This document shows, piece by piece, positions 11,947 to 23,034 of a stretch of DNA of 64,000 nt; position 1 is the first letter of the stretch, and the number at the start of each line of letters is the position of its first letter. Made by a program: the position numbers and the translations under genes. Under the pieces are notes generated by a model, which saw only the letters and a program-made list of their open reading frames with translations, made no database searches and was not told where the DNA came from. The DNA is taken from NCBI GenBank assembly GCA_021209875.1, contig JAGYVD010000004.1, positions 1,302,001 through 1,366,000 of the forward strand. The letters run 5' to 3'. The DNA is from Rosellinia necatrix (lineage: Eukaryota; Ascomycota; Sordariomycetes; Xylariales; Xylariaceae).

Positions 11947-13068
11947 TTTTGGCAAGATGCAGACAAAGGAGCGAGTCGAGAATCTCAGGTCCCAAGAAAC
12001 TAAATTACCAGCTTGATAATAGTGAATATTACAATATAAAATGGCCTAGTCTGGACACAACCACCAATGTCACGAATCCGGGGAGTATCTAGGTCAGACG
12101 CAAGAGTCGAAAGACATAAAGTAGTTATTAGTCGCGCCGAGGTCTGCCAAATACATAACACATTCACTCTCAGTCTCAGTCTGATTGTTGAGCATGATTT
12201 CACTGGTCGTTGTGCTCGTCTGCCAGCCAAGTAATTAACGATAGCTCCTAGTGCGGTTTCTTTTCTCGAATTTTCCGCCCTATCATTAGCCGCAACGGCG
12301 CGCCCCCAAAGCACGACGCAGGGAACTGTCCGTCCGTTAGCAGCTGGAGAAGTAATTTCCGTTGGCTAGCGGCTTTCGGATGCGCATCATTCAATATTCG
12401 GCGATGCAAGACATACGGAAGCCGCTTTTCAGCAGCGAACTAGACCCGTCTAATTCACCTAAATAGGCCAGCTACCTCACCGACACGGGACTCATGCGAC
12501 GGCATCTGTGAAGAAGAAAATATTGGCTGCCCAACTGATGGGCTAGTTGGACACTTAGCTCCAAACCTAGCCAAATTGATATTCAGTTATGGGCGTAATC
12601 ATACAGGCATATCCATAACCACACACACTAGATCTGAGCTTCCGCCTCGCTTCCGCAGTGAGACGTATGCCCTTGACAGCTCAACTACCGAAAGATCTCC
12701 AACTCGGCTCCCAAGCCCGCAAAAGAAACGAAATGTCAAATGAATAGATACAAAGAAGTGAAAGTATCACCATCATTGGATAGGGAAAAAAGCCCAAAAT
12801 CCCCACGTCGTCCGTGCGTCCTCGATACAACCGCCGCCAAGCCGATCGATCGGCAATAGACCCGTCCCCACCAAACCCAAGGGAATCTCCCCCTCCCCCC
12901 CAGCCCAATCCAACGGGCGATCCTCGATCCACCATCCCTCGGATCTTCACACAACTCGACACTAACCGCATGCGTATACGTACCAAGTTAGTCTAAAATC
13001 AACCCCCCCCTCCTCCCTCCCCCGTGACTAGACTGACTTGATTTTGACTGATGGACCTACAGGTAACA
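11947..13068. other. Intergenic, promoter side of ART-like gene and 3' side of AA9 gene
   Basis: About 1.1 kb without a supported gene. Near 12890-13020 are C-rich runs (CCCCCTCCCCCCC, CCCCCCCCTCCTCCC) just beyond the AA9 stop. Nothing else is recognisable. Confidence 0.45.
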
Positions 13069-14544
13069 CTACAGGCGCAGACGAGCCTGCCTGCGCCTCC
13101 GCCCGCCACAGTGAGGCTTCGACGTCGCGGTCGGCCTTGGCGTGAAGTCGGGGATCGGCTCGAGCGAGGCGAACGATGACGCCGTCGCGGTGGGAGTCAC
13201 GGTGACGGTGACGGGCACCGAGCTGGTGACGACCACGCGCGTCGTGGTGTCAGGAGCTTCGGAAGACGAGGTCGCGGCAGACGACGACGACGAGGGCGAC
13301 TGCACAGGGATGACCGTCACCGTGACGGGCACCGAGCTAGTCACGACGACGCGGGTGGTGCTAGGGATGTCAGACGACGACGACGACGACGACGACGAAG
13401 ATGGCACAGGCACGGCCGTGTCCAGCGGCACGTCGTCCGCGTTGACGGGGTCCGGGATCGGGCCGGGCGGCGGGAAGTCGTCGCTCTTGAGCGCGTAGGC
13501 CGGGGGGCCGGCGAAGTCCTTGGCGCTGCAGCGGGCGTCGAGGTCCTTGCACTTGCCGGCCCAGACCTCGCAGTTGCGGCCGCCGGCGGGCGTCTGGTGG
13601 TCCCAACAGGCGTCGTTCTGGGCCCAGCAGTCCTCGACGGCGGCCCAGCAGCCCGTTAGGTCATCGTACGCCGCGACCTCGACGCCGCACCAGTTGGCGT
13701 TGAGCAGGATGCACTCGTCGGGGACGGCGCCCTGCGTCTGCCGCGCGATTTTTGCGTTCGCCGCCGCCACTTTCTTCGGGGGCGCCGGCACGAAGGGTTC
13801 CGGCCCCATGAGCGGGAACGGCTTCTTCGGGTCCGCGTACTCCTCGTCGGAGTAGAGGTCGTACGTCATGGCGGGGTCGCCGCGGGAGAGGTAGCCCGGG
13901 ATGCTGACGCTCTTGGCCGCGGGGACCTCGAAGGCGGCGGTGACGGCGGTCTCGAGGAACACCTGCGCGCAGCCGATGTAGAACTGCGGCTCGACCTCGG
14001 GCGTGACGTTGTGCATGGCGACGACCTCAGGCCGGAACAGGTAGTTGCCGGCCGGCAGGGCCGCAGGGATCCGGATCGACAGCAGGCCGTTGGCCTCGGC
14101 CATCTTCTCCGTCGCCCACTTGTCCGCCGCCGCGTCGTACCCCTCGCCCCAGATCTTGAACCAGCCCGGTCCCGCGGCGTCCGCGCCCGCGCTCCCCAGC
14201 CGCTTCGCGTACACCGCCACCGGCCCCTTGTGCGACTCGTCGATGAACCCCTGCCCCGCCGCGTGCGGGCTCTCGCGGTACTCGAACGTCAGCTTCGCCC
14301 CGGCCGGCGCCGCGCACGTGTACGGCACCGGGGTCGTGCCCCCCACGCCGCAGGCCATGTCGTCGCTGGTCACGTCGACGACGGGCGAGTTCGGGCGCGC
14401 CAGGTCCGTCGTCTGCCGCACACACGTCCCATCGCCCTGCCCCTGCTTCACGTCGTTGATGTAGAGCGTCGTGAAGAGAGTGTGGGCCTGGGCGGCTGAG
14501 CCGAGCATGGCGACCGCTAGGCCAAGAAGAGAAGTCGACTTCAT
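13069..14544 (-). CDS. AA9 lytic polysaccharide monooxygenase with Cys-rich C-terminal module, 491 aa, intronless
   Basis: The ATG at 14544 is chosen because it opens a clean signal peptide (MKSTSLLGLAVAMLGSAAQA) cut just before His21, the N-terminal copper-binding His of AA9 enzymes. Other family marks are the second copper His in SHKGP (H105), NYLFRPEVVAMH (167-178), and the Gln and Tyr of QFYIGCAQ (Q187, Y189). This predicts secreted, copper-dependent oxidative cleavage of cellulose or a related glucan. After the catalytic domain, residues about 305-375 form a compact Cys/Trp-rich module (CILLNANWCG...GCWAAVEDCW...CEVWAGKCKDLDARC) known as a C-terminal appendage of some AA9s. A Ser-rich linker follows, carrying two copies of TTRVVVTSSVPVTVTV, then a strongly basic end (GGRRRRQARLRL). 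No CBM1 is visible. The last stretch could be mis-read if a 3' intron exists. Confidence 0.92.
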   Translation of the reverse strand: MKSTSLLGLAVAMLGSAAQAHTLFTTLYINDVKQGQGDGTCVRQTTDLARPNSPVVDVTSDDMACGVGGTTPVPYTCAAPAGAKLTFEYRESPHAAGQGFIDESHKGPVAVYAKRLGSAGADAAGPGWFKIWGEGYDAAADKWATEKMAEANGLLSIRIPAALPAGNYLFRPEVVAMHNVTPEVEPQFYIGCAQVFLETAVTAAFEVPAAKSVSIPGYLSRGDPAMTYDLYSDEEYADPKKPFPLMGPEPFVPAPPKKVAAANAKIARQTQGAVPDECILLNANWCGVEVAAYDDLTGCWAAVEDCWAQNDACWDHQTPAGGRNCEVWAGKCKDLDARCSAKDFAGPPAYALKSDDFPPPGPIPDPVNADDVPLDTAVPVPSSSSSSSSSSDIPSTTRVVVTSSVPVTVTVIPVQSPSSSSSAATSSSEAPDTTTRVVVTSSVPVTVTVTPTATASSFASLEPIPDFTPRPTATSKPHCGGRRRRQARLRL

Positions 14545-15561
14545 CTTTGGATAAGTATAAAATACGGAAAATCTGGGGGTATCGATGGGGTGCCTTTTTT
14601 TTTTCCGTGTGTGTGTGTGTGTCGGATTTAGACCTAAAGTATAATACCGTCCAAGAAAAACTGTTGGTAAAACTGCCTCGTTCAACGTCCCGCGAAACGA
14701 ATAATGTTGATGGCCCAACCTGAAGCCGGAAAGGAATGCGTGAGAATCGAACTAGAAAGAAAACCCTCGTCACAGCGAGCGACGCCTTCAGACTGCGTTG
14801 GAAAAGAACGTAATGCCCACAGGAGAGCAAGTGGCCCAAGGAATGAAAAAAAAAAAAGGGAGCCAGAGGTGAAGGTAAATACTAAGCACATCATGAAGGT
14901 CGGCCACTGGAGCTGGCCGGCAAAGTCTTAAATCTCATCTACACGACAACCTATCAGCCTGGATATGGGACACCACGATGCGACCGTTGTAAGCTTGGCA
15001 GGAGTTCCCCAATGGGACCCTAACATATCTGTCGCTGTCCTGCAGGCGGGAATCATTTCGCGCCTCTCCTTTCGTCTGCAAGCTGGTGTGGGCCATCGCA
15101 TGCCGGCTGACAACGGCGGGGAGCTGAAGTGAGAAGAATAAGCGCTGAGAGGTCGTCCCAAGACATTGGCGCGGGTTTCAAACAGAACATGCCAAGACCA
15201 AACATTCCCCGCACTCTGTTTCGAAACATGCCGTCTAAAGGGTAGCGCCAGCGCCAGCGTCAGCCTGCGGCTGAGGAGACATGGGGATGGCCGATTGCTC
15301 ATATCTTGTGCTTTATGCACCCGATAGGGCGTTGGACGGTCCCATGGATTAAAGGTAATCCTACCCAGATTTCTGGCTTTCGGCCCGTTGCATCCTTGTT
15401 TATCGGGTATCCCCGTGTTTCATGGGGCGGGCCACGATCCGGCTGTACAATAGTATATTGTTATTTTGCTAGTAGTTATCGCGGCTCGTCATTGAAGAGA
15501 CTGAGGCCAACCTAATCCGTGGGTTCGGATTTCATGGGCAACTATAGCCTCAAAATCCCTT
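14545..15561. other. Intergenic, AA9 promoter and APC8 3' side
   Basis: This holds the AA9 promoter and leader, including a poly-T/(GT)n simple repeat at about 14588-14621, and the 3' flank of APC8. There are no supported genes. A short A-run lies at 14848-14858. Confidence 0.45.
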
Positions 15562-17707
15562 CTACGCGCCTGTAGACTCTGTTCTGGATCTCACCTCCCG
15601 AATTAGTGCTTTGGCCTCCTCCACCTCAACCCCATCTTGGCATAACTCATTTGCCAAACGACTCGCCGTCGCGTAATCCTCGGTTCGCATAGCGAAGCGC
15701 GCGAGCCACATCCTTGCCTTACTGGTGGCAGCAGTGACCCCTGTGCCTTCGGCGCCTGCTCCACGGCCTCCCCCGTCTCCGCCATCATCCGAACCCCCAC
15801 CCGGCGAATCGCGGTGTATAGCAATACTTTCACCTTGACTTTCGCTGCCAGGGCCGACCTCCTGAGCGACACACATCTCCATATACGCTTTTGCGTCTTC
15901 CGCTTCGCCGAGACTGTCGTACATGCCGGCGATCTGCAGCAGTATCTCCGGGTCGCCGCGCATAATATCGGCGGCGCTCTCAAAGCTGCTGCCAGGTTCA
16001 TAGTAACTATCGGCGAGCAAGGCTCGTTTCAAAGCTTTGATACCGTCTTGGTTCCGGCCCATCCGCTGAAGACATGAACCGACCGCCATCCACATCTTCC
16101 CGTCCCAAGGTCTTAATCCAGCAGCCTTTTTATAATACCAGAGGGCATACGCATGCATCTCTAATACTTCGTATGTCTGGCCTAACCCATACCAGGCGCG
16201 GTAATCCCTCCGGTTGACGTCCACCGCTCGCCTGTATGACTCAATAGCCGCGTGCGTATTCTTGAGCTCGACATACTCGTGGCCCATGAGAGTCCAGGCC
16301 GAGAGACAGGCACGATCTAGTGTTAAAGCGCGACGGAAATATTGAACTGCCTTTTCGTGTAGGGACAGGAGGGAGTAGTAATTGCCAATGACCACGCAGG
16401 ACTCTGGTCGGAATTTATCAACATTGCTGCAAAGATGAGCTAAGAACGCCAATTTAGGCCTGGAGTTCATGACGTAAAGAATATTCGAGTAATGGTCAAG
16501 TGAGTCAAGGCGATATGGGTGAAGTGAAAGTAGATGGCTGAAATTTTGCTCCGCAGCAACCAAGTCTTTGGCGTGGTATGAGAGCATGGCATTGCATGTT
16601 AGTAAAAACGACGAAGATGGGAACAGGTTCAAGAGTTGCTCGAGCGAGTTGGCGAGATCGGTGCCATGCTGATAGAGCTCGAGGGACGTATATATATGAA
16701 ACATGAAGGACACGATATTCTGAGGTAAGCGGGACATGACTCGGTTCAACTAATAGATGTTTTAGTCGGTGGTTCCGTGGCGCGTAAACTGGTAACTCAC
16801 ATCCTCTATGCGCGTTATCAGCGACGTGATCTCTAACCAACAGCCCCAATGCATGGGAAACAAGTGCACGCTTCGGACAAGCCAGTATAAGGCTAATTCG
16901 TCGTTCTTCTCTTTGGCTAGAACCATTCCGTACCTAAGACATGGGTCAGCGATCAGTGTAGCCTGTTGAGATGGTGAGGCCTACAGATACTCCAGCCAGC
17001 CTTGACCCTCCATGATCTCACCGTCCTCCATTTTGCGGCTCTCAAACCACGCCTCGAGCACTCGACTGACAGTTATCAATTGCTTATTCTTGCAGGTGCC
17101 TAGATCCTGAGGACCCATAACCATTTCGGCATCTTCGTCCTTCCGCTTTTCGCCGGATAGGAATTTCGCGTAGAGGGAGAGGAACAAACTGCGCTGGCTA
17201 ATTTTGGGAATGGCCTGCCCGCTACTCGGCTTGGGGCCACTGGCAGTAGCCTTCCCTTTGCCTTTACCCTTCGGTGTGGCATTGGGATCCCTGGGGGAGA
17301 TGATTCCCGTAAGGGTAGACTCGGGCAGAAAGACAGCAGCGCAGCGGTCATACTCTCGGCAGTCAAATAAAGACTTGGCGAGCAGGTACTTGCTGATCTC
17401 TTTCACTTCCAAAAGAGCCTCATCCGGGTCTACGTTCGGAGCTATTACTGTCGAAGCATTCCCGCTTGAGATATCAGACAGCCGCGAGTCCTCTACAGAC
17501 ACCTCGGCCTCAGGGACAGCATTGAGAAGTTCGGCAGCCCTGGTCAAGACCACCAGCAATCAGTCCGGTTTTCCGATCGCGATGATGCTTGGCAGGGAAA
17601 ATGACCTACCATTTCGACGATTGGTAAAGACATCGTTCGGAGCACTTGATAACAGCTTCTTGTAGTGCGCTTCGCAGTTGGGATTTATCCCGCTCGTTCA
17701 AAGACAT
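15562..17707 (-). CDS. CDC23: Anaphase-promoting complex subunit 8 (Cdc23-like), 657 aa
   Basis: Four exons on the minus strand: 17707-17610, 17539-16985, 16933-16801 and 16749-15562. Intron phases all match. The N-terminus starts MSLNERDKSQLRSALQEAV and continues CSERCLYQSSKWAAELLNAV, which is the APC8 lead sequence. TPR units follow, for example SCVVIGNYYSLLSLHEKAVQYF, AWTLMGHEYVELKNTHAAIESY and AWYGLGQTYEVLEMHAYALWYY, which build the superhelix of the cyclosome scaffold. The ubiquitin ligase drives the metaphase-anaphase transition and mitotic exit. Fungal-specific inserts are visible: a Lys/Gly-rich segment (KGKGKGKA) in the N-terminal half, and a Gly/Asp-rich segment (PGGGSDDGGDGGGRG) between the last TPRs. 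Exon 4 begins with LNRVMSRLPQNIVSF. The length fits the family. The gene is transcribed away from the farnesyl diphosphate synthase gene. Confidence 0.95.
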
Positions 17708-19221
17708 CTTGGTGTACTACCCCATGAATACCAAAGAGCGAGATGCAGCTGCAATGTGATGAGAGATACCCGGGTACCTGGGTACCTGGGTTACGAGAGT
17801 GCGTGATTGGCAGGACAGTCGCAGGGACTTGTTGTTGGTGTTGGTGTTGTTGCAGCCGTTGTTGCAGTCGTTGTTGCAGTCGTTGTTGCAATCGTTGTTG
17901 CAGCCGTTGTTGCTGTCGTTGTTTGCTGCCGTTGCTGCCGTTGCGGGTGCTACGGTTGGCTTTCTCAGATGGGGCGCGACTGGATTCCCAACGGCGGCTA
18001 CCTAGTATGAGGCCATTCACCAAAAGAGGCTCTTCTTATTCTTGGCTTTGATCAAGTTGACTAGGCTTGGGGCTGTGGCGCCGCTCCTGCTTGGTTAACC
18101 TATACACCGAGTAGGTCTCCCAAGGTTATCCTAGGAAGGTGGGTAGTTGAACCGTGTTGTTGCATCTTAGGTAACTGCCATGACTGCCAACGCTAATGCT
18201 ACTCTACCCCTGCACCCGATTTGTCCATTAGGTTAGATGATGGGTGCCCCACCACAGCTGGAAATGTAATCTTCGGCCAATAGCTACCTAGAGACATAAT
18301 GATTATCGATAACGATGTCGACCCCGACCATACATCTATTTTAGGTAAGCAGGTATGATAAACAATCAATAGATATACCTTGGTAGTATACCTACCTAGG
18401 TAGGTAATTCAACAATCAACAACAAAGGGCGGTATGAATAACAAATATTGATGAGTGATCACCGCTCCCACCTCAACCGAACATTGGTATTTGAGGACGA
18501 GTAAACATGAGAGCACATGAAACATATGAAACATGGAGACATGTAGATGTAGGTGTCCTAGGTGCATCCATATCTCTAATAACCTAGGTAGGTTTGAGTA
18601 AGCTATTAATAGACAATAAATGAAGCCTCTGTGGTGAAAAGGGACAGCAGTGCGGAGATTTCCTACTCTGGTTTTGACCGGCAGGATTAGTTATTTATCA
18701 TGAAGAGGGAGGGGTACCTGTACAGTCAGCTTTGGATCGGAGAGTTCTGGCGTGGCCGACCTCGTCAAGCTGCTGCTAAAACGGTACCAACCCCGCCATT
18801 AGCTCGTTGTTTCAGGCACCTGTCACTTGGTACAGCGGCCGGCAGTTTGCGTTGCAGCTGTGTAGCGCGGCCATGACAGGCGCTAAACACCCACCCGGGC
18901 AGGTAGACTCAGAACCTACCACGCCAGAACACTGAGCCGGCAGCCAAAACTAACCAACCGATAACCGGGCCTACCACATTTGGATCGGATCCCACAACCA
19001 ATGCATAAGTGTGCAGTGGGACCCCTGAAATCCAACAGGCATGGGCCCGAAGCATCGCTGGTGCCGCCCCTCAACACCACCGCTGGCCAGCTCTCAAGCG
19101 TGTCGTTTTCTCCCCAACAATTCTCGCTTTGCGTCTCTCTTTATCATCCCACCGGCAGACTCTCCAATCTCGACTCGCCCCGTCCGACTCAATTGCTCTT
19201 TTCCGCTTGCAGAGAAAGAAG
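17708..19221. promoter_or_regulatory. Shared upstream region of APC8 and FPP synthase
   Basis: The two divergent housekeeping genes are separated by about 1.5 kb containing no supported gene. It holds a 12-base minisatellite (17836-17935), GGTACC-type repeats near 17770, and CCTAGGTAGGTA-type motifs at 18375-18408 and 18581-18593. The last 150 bases before 19222 are C/T-rich. A CTTGCAG at 19205-19211 could be the acceptor of a 5'-UTR intron of the FPP synthase gene. Regulatory function is inferred from position only. Confidence 0.5.
17836..17935 (+). repeat. 12-base minisatellite, CGTTGTTGCAGT type
   Basis: Six or seven imperfect copies of CGTTGTTGC(A/T)(G/A)(T/C) run in tandem about 130-200 bases upstream of the APC8 start codon. 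On the APC8-sense strand this reads as CAACAACGACTG-type repeats. All frames through it are low-complexity, so the open frames crossing it are not genes. Confidence 0.75.
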
Positions 19222-20481
19222 ATGGCGACCAAGACTACACTGAAGGAGTTCGAGTCGGTCTTCCCCAAGCTCGAGGAGGACCTGCTCAACTGGGCCAAGG
19301 GATATAATTTACCTGAGCAGTATCTGACATGGTACAAGAATGTGAGAGACATCTCATCGCCGTCATTGGCCCCCCTCTCCCTCCTTGCCGCACTTCACAC
19401 GATATGAGCGTCTCTTGCCAGCCAGGATGCAGTATTCTTGCACTGGTTCATCAGACATGCTGCTTGTTTCAACGCCACGAACCGCTCAAGACCCTCGTTC
19501 CTCTCCCCTCCTCGCGGCAGATCCAGCGGCAGATCCAGTGCTGATAATGAACCACAGTCACTTGAGGAAAATGCAGTGGGCGGGAAATGCAACCGTGGCA
19601 TGTCCGTGCCGGACTCGGTGTCCCTACTCCTGCAGAGGCCCCTGAGCGAGCAGGAGTACTTCCAAGCCTCCACCCTCGGCTGGATGGTCGAGCTTCTGCA
19701 AGCCTTCTTCCTCGTGTCCGATGACATCATGGACAGCAGCATCACCCGCCGTGGCAAGCCCTGCTGGTACCGCCAGGAAGGCGTTGGTATGGTTGCCATC
19801 AACGACGCCTTCATGCTTGAGTCGGCCATATACACTCTGCTCAAGAAGCACTTCAGGTCCCACCCCGCCTACATTGATATGGTGGAGCTGTTCCACGAGG
19901 TTACTCTGCAAACCGAGCTGGGACAGCTGTGCGATCTGCTCACAGCCCCCGAGGATGTGGTAAACCTAGACAACTTCAGCCTCGAGAAGTACAGCTTCAT
20001 TGTCATCTACAAGACCGCCTATTACAGCTTCTACCTCCCCGTTGCTCTTGCCCTGCAGATGCTCAACATTGCCACCCCCGAGAACCTGAAGCAGGCGGAG
20101 GACATCCTCATCCCCATGGGCGAGTACTTCCAGGTTCAGGACGACTACCTCGACAACTTCGGTCTGCCCGAGCACATCGGCAAGATCGGCACAGATATCA
20201 TGGACAACAAGTGCTCTTGGTTAGTGAACCAAGCCCTCAAGATCGCCACTCCCGAGCAGCGCAAGATCCTCGAGAACCACTACGGCAAGAAGGACTCGGC
20301 GCATGAGGCCGAGATCAAGAAGCTATACAACGATATGCAGCTCGAGAAGTTGTACCAAGACTACGAGGAGAAGTCTGTCGGCGAACTCAAGACGAAGATT
20401 AACCAAATCGATGAGAGCAGTGGCCTCAAGAAGGAAATTTTCAATGCTTTCCTGTCCAAGATCTACAAGCGAAGCAAGTAA
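19222..20481 (+). CDS. ERG20: Farnesyl diphosphate synthase, 347 aa, two exons
   Basis: Exon 1 (19222-19341, [20 protein letters not shown]...) and exon 2 (19558-20481, [16 protein letters not shown]...) join in phase across a 216-nt intron with a GCTGATAAT branch-like site and CACAG acceptor. The total of 347 residues is the usual fungal length. The first Asp-rich motif is DDIMD (95-99), preceded by F90-F91 as in FPP-forming enzymes. The second is DDYLD (235-239). [12 protein letters not shown] and [12 protein letters not shown] are also typical. The enzyme condenses IPP with DMAPP and then GPP to give FPP for sterols, ubiquinone, dolichol and prenylation. It is cytosolic and essential in yeast. 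The gene sits in a conserved-core stretch next to APC8. There is no sign of a terpenoid cluster, although a P450 lies 4 kb downstream. Confidence 0.96.
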
Positions 20482-23003
20482 GCGATTATCATGACCGGCT
20501 TCGAAACACGAGGCCCCGACGTTTCGGCAGCGTGTTAGCACAACAATTGTATTGTGCAGGAGATGTGTGGGTTTGGTTAACGATACGGGACGGATAAAAT
20601 ATTCGGATGAATAGAGATACATCGAGTAAACTGGTACCAAAACGAATCCATCGAGGCGACGATTAGAACAGTCTATAGATAACGAATATACCCTACCTAA
20701 CTTATCTATGGGTGCGTATCTGCAGTGCTTGCTCGTTTTATACTTCTCCTCGCGCCCCGGGCATTAGCCTCGGTAAGCTCTCATATACGCAAGTAGAATG
20801 GACTGCTTATCATGCCTGCTTGTATTCGGTAATAGCCGCTGTCACATCCGACCCAACCCGGCCCCCTGGGTACCGTACCGCACCACTAAGCGTCAGTCGT
20901 CCACGTGATCAGATATCACATCTGGCGTCGCTACACGATACGTGTGATGCTTCCAGCTGGTTCATATTGGTGGCACAATCCGTCTCCTACAGAGAGCAGC
21001 GGTAGAGTCCCCCTTTGTTTTGTTTTTTTAATTTTTATTTTTATTTTTTTTTTTAGCGTGAAACTAGATGCTGGGTACATAGAAACCCATGCTAGTCAGT
21101 GCCATTCACAACATTAGCAAACCCTGACTCGGGACATCAACCATTCTTGCGCCTTTCTTGGAACGTCTGCTGAGAAACGACTAGCGCGTTCTTTCGAACT
21201 GGCGGCGCTTCAGGGGAGCGCCCGGATTTCAACAACGACGACAATAACACCCATGAAACTATGGTGGATATTGTATCCGGCAGTGTAGTAATCTGCCCGG
21301 GATCCTTTCATGATCGAGAGAAAGACGTACTAATCCACAACCGCCAGGGTCTCCCACGTCCGTTTTTTGTCCCAAACGCTTAGTATCGGTTGCAGTTCAT
21401 GGCGGCGGACTGGTCGAGTACCTACCTTCTCCCCAGGACGGCCAACGAGGAAAGGCAAGAAACGAGATCGGTTACCACGGTGCGCGCCGCATGTAGTGAC
21501 ACCGAAAACGAAGCTTGGCATCCCGCCAGCCGGGGGGAGAGGGAGGGAAGGAAAATGTGATGTGTGGCGTGCAGGGTTTCCGCGGAGGGGATATCCTCGC
21601 GATCCATTTCACGACTGGGAAACGAGACCCAGGGGGGAAGGGGTGGGGGAACACTCATCAGCTCGCCACTACTTGATAAACCTTCGCCGTCAGAGGGCAA
21701 TAGAAAAAAAAAAAAAAACAATCTAAAGAGCGAGACGGTTCGCGCCAGGCCGGGACCGGTCAAGTCAGAGCCTATCCAATGATACTAATGAATTCTAGTC
21801 CCCGGGTCCCGTTTTGGGCGGACTTCGTGACCATCGATCCGTAGGGCGGGCAGGCAGGAGCGGTCATCGTACGACACACCACGCATTTCTCCCAAGCCAC
21901 AATTTGATTCAAAGACGACTGCCGAGGAATACATGAATATCTATATCTCCCTTCGTGTCCTGTGCCCACGATCACGGTCATGTCCCATACCTACGCGGTT
22001 TCCGGGTGTGACTCCGCCACCGCCACCCGTGCGCCTAATCGGGGATCTGACATGGTCGAGAAGCACGAGAGTGAAGATATCTGTGCCAAGCCTCCTCCTC
22101 CCCTCCCCCCTTCTGCGTAGGGTTAGGTGAGGGCGGGTTCTGGGGATCGCGAGATGGGTATGGCTGCGCATATGGCGCCGGCAGCACGGCATGGGTAAAC
22201 GAACAGATTCATGCGACAACAAACTGGAGCGTCACACTGACTAAATTTCATGCACAGAGTGTGCACGTAAAGCAGGCGGAGGTCCTTCTCACGACTTGTC
22301 TCACTTTTTAGTTCACCGATGACTGCTATCGATCCGAAGAAAGCGAAGAGAGCAGGAATATATAAGGAATCTCATTCGTCACTTTAGTGCTCCCAGCAAT
22401 GTGAACCAAGGTCTAAACTCATTCTAGATAGATCGAATCGTGTATGGTAATACGCACGGCCGCTCGTCTTCCCTCCCCGAAACCGAGATCTTCGTACCCA
22501 CCCCTCGTACAGCAAACGGCGATGTGACACAGGACCAGTTAACCCCAGGGTGGCTTTCCCGTACGTTCGCCAGCCAAGCAAATGGCATGATCGAGGGTTC
22601 GATGCAGCCGTCCCTATCTGGGAACTATAGAATTCTCGGCGTTGTGCATCACGTCACCCCCCCCCCCCCCTTCCCTCCTCGCCAACTGCGTAGTATGCTG
22701 TCTAGGATATATCCTGCGAGATAGGGCTTAGGTAATCAGCGATCCCCCTTAGTCGGTTCGGCGACTTGTTGCAGGTAGTCTATGTAGTGTATCGGTGCGC
22801 TTCTAAGCGAGGATTCCCCCCCCTCCCCGTCCCCCACAATAGGCAAGCCACCCCGCGGATTCGCCGGGGTGTATGTATCTCAATGCGACCCGACGACACA
22901 TCCTGGACGGTGTTTCTGATGGGAAAAGTCCCTGTCCATGAGATGCATATCCCCGCGATATAGAACCAACCATAACGCTCATCCAGACCGCTATATATAT
23001 ATA

Positions 23004-23034
<31 letters not shown>

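Noticed and set aside
14011..14839. Arg/Gly-rich frames on both strands over the AA9 gene
   Set aside because: They are shadows of the GC-rich AA9 coding sequence.
17685..18023. Gln-rich open frame (QQRLQQRLQQ) upstream of APC8
   Set aside because: It consists only of the 12-base minisatellite translated. There are no start context, splice signals or flanking conserved sequence.
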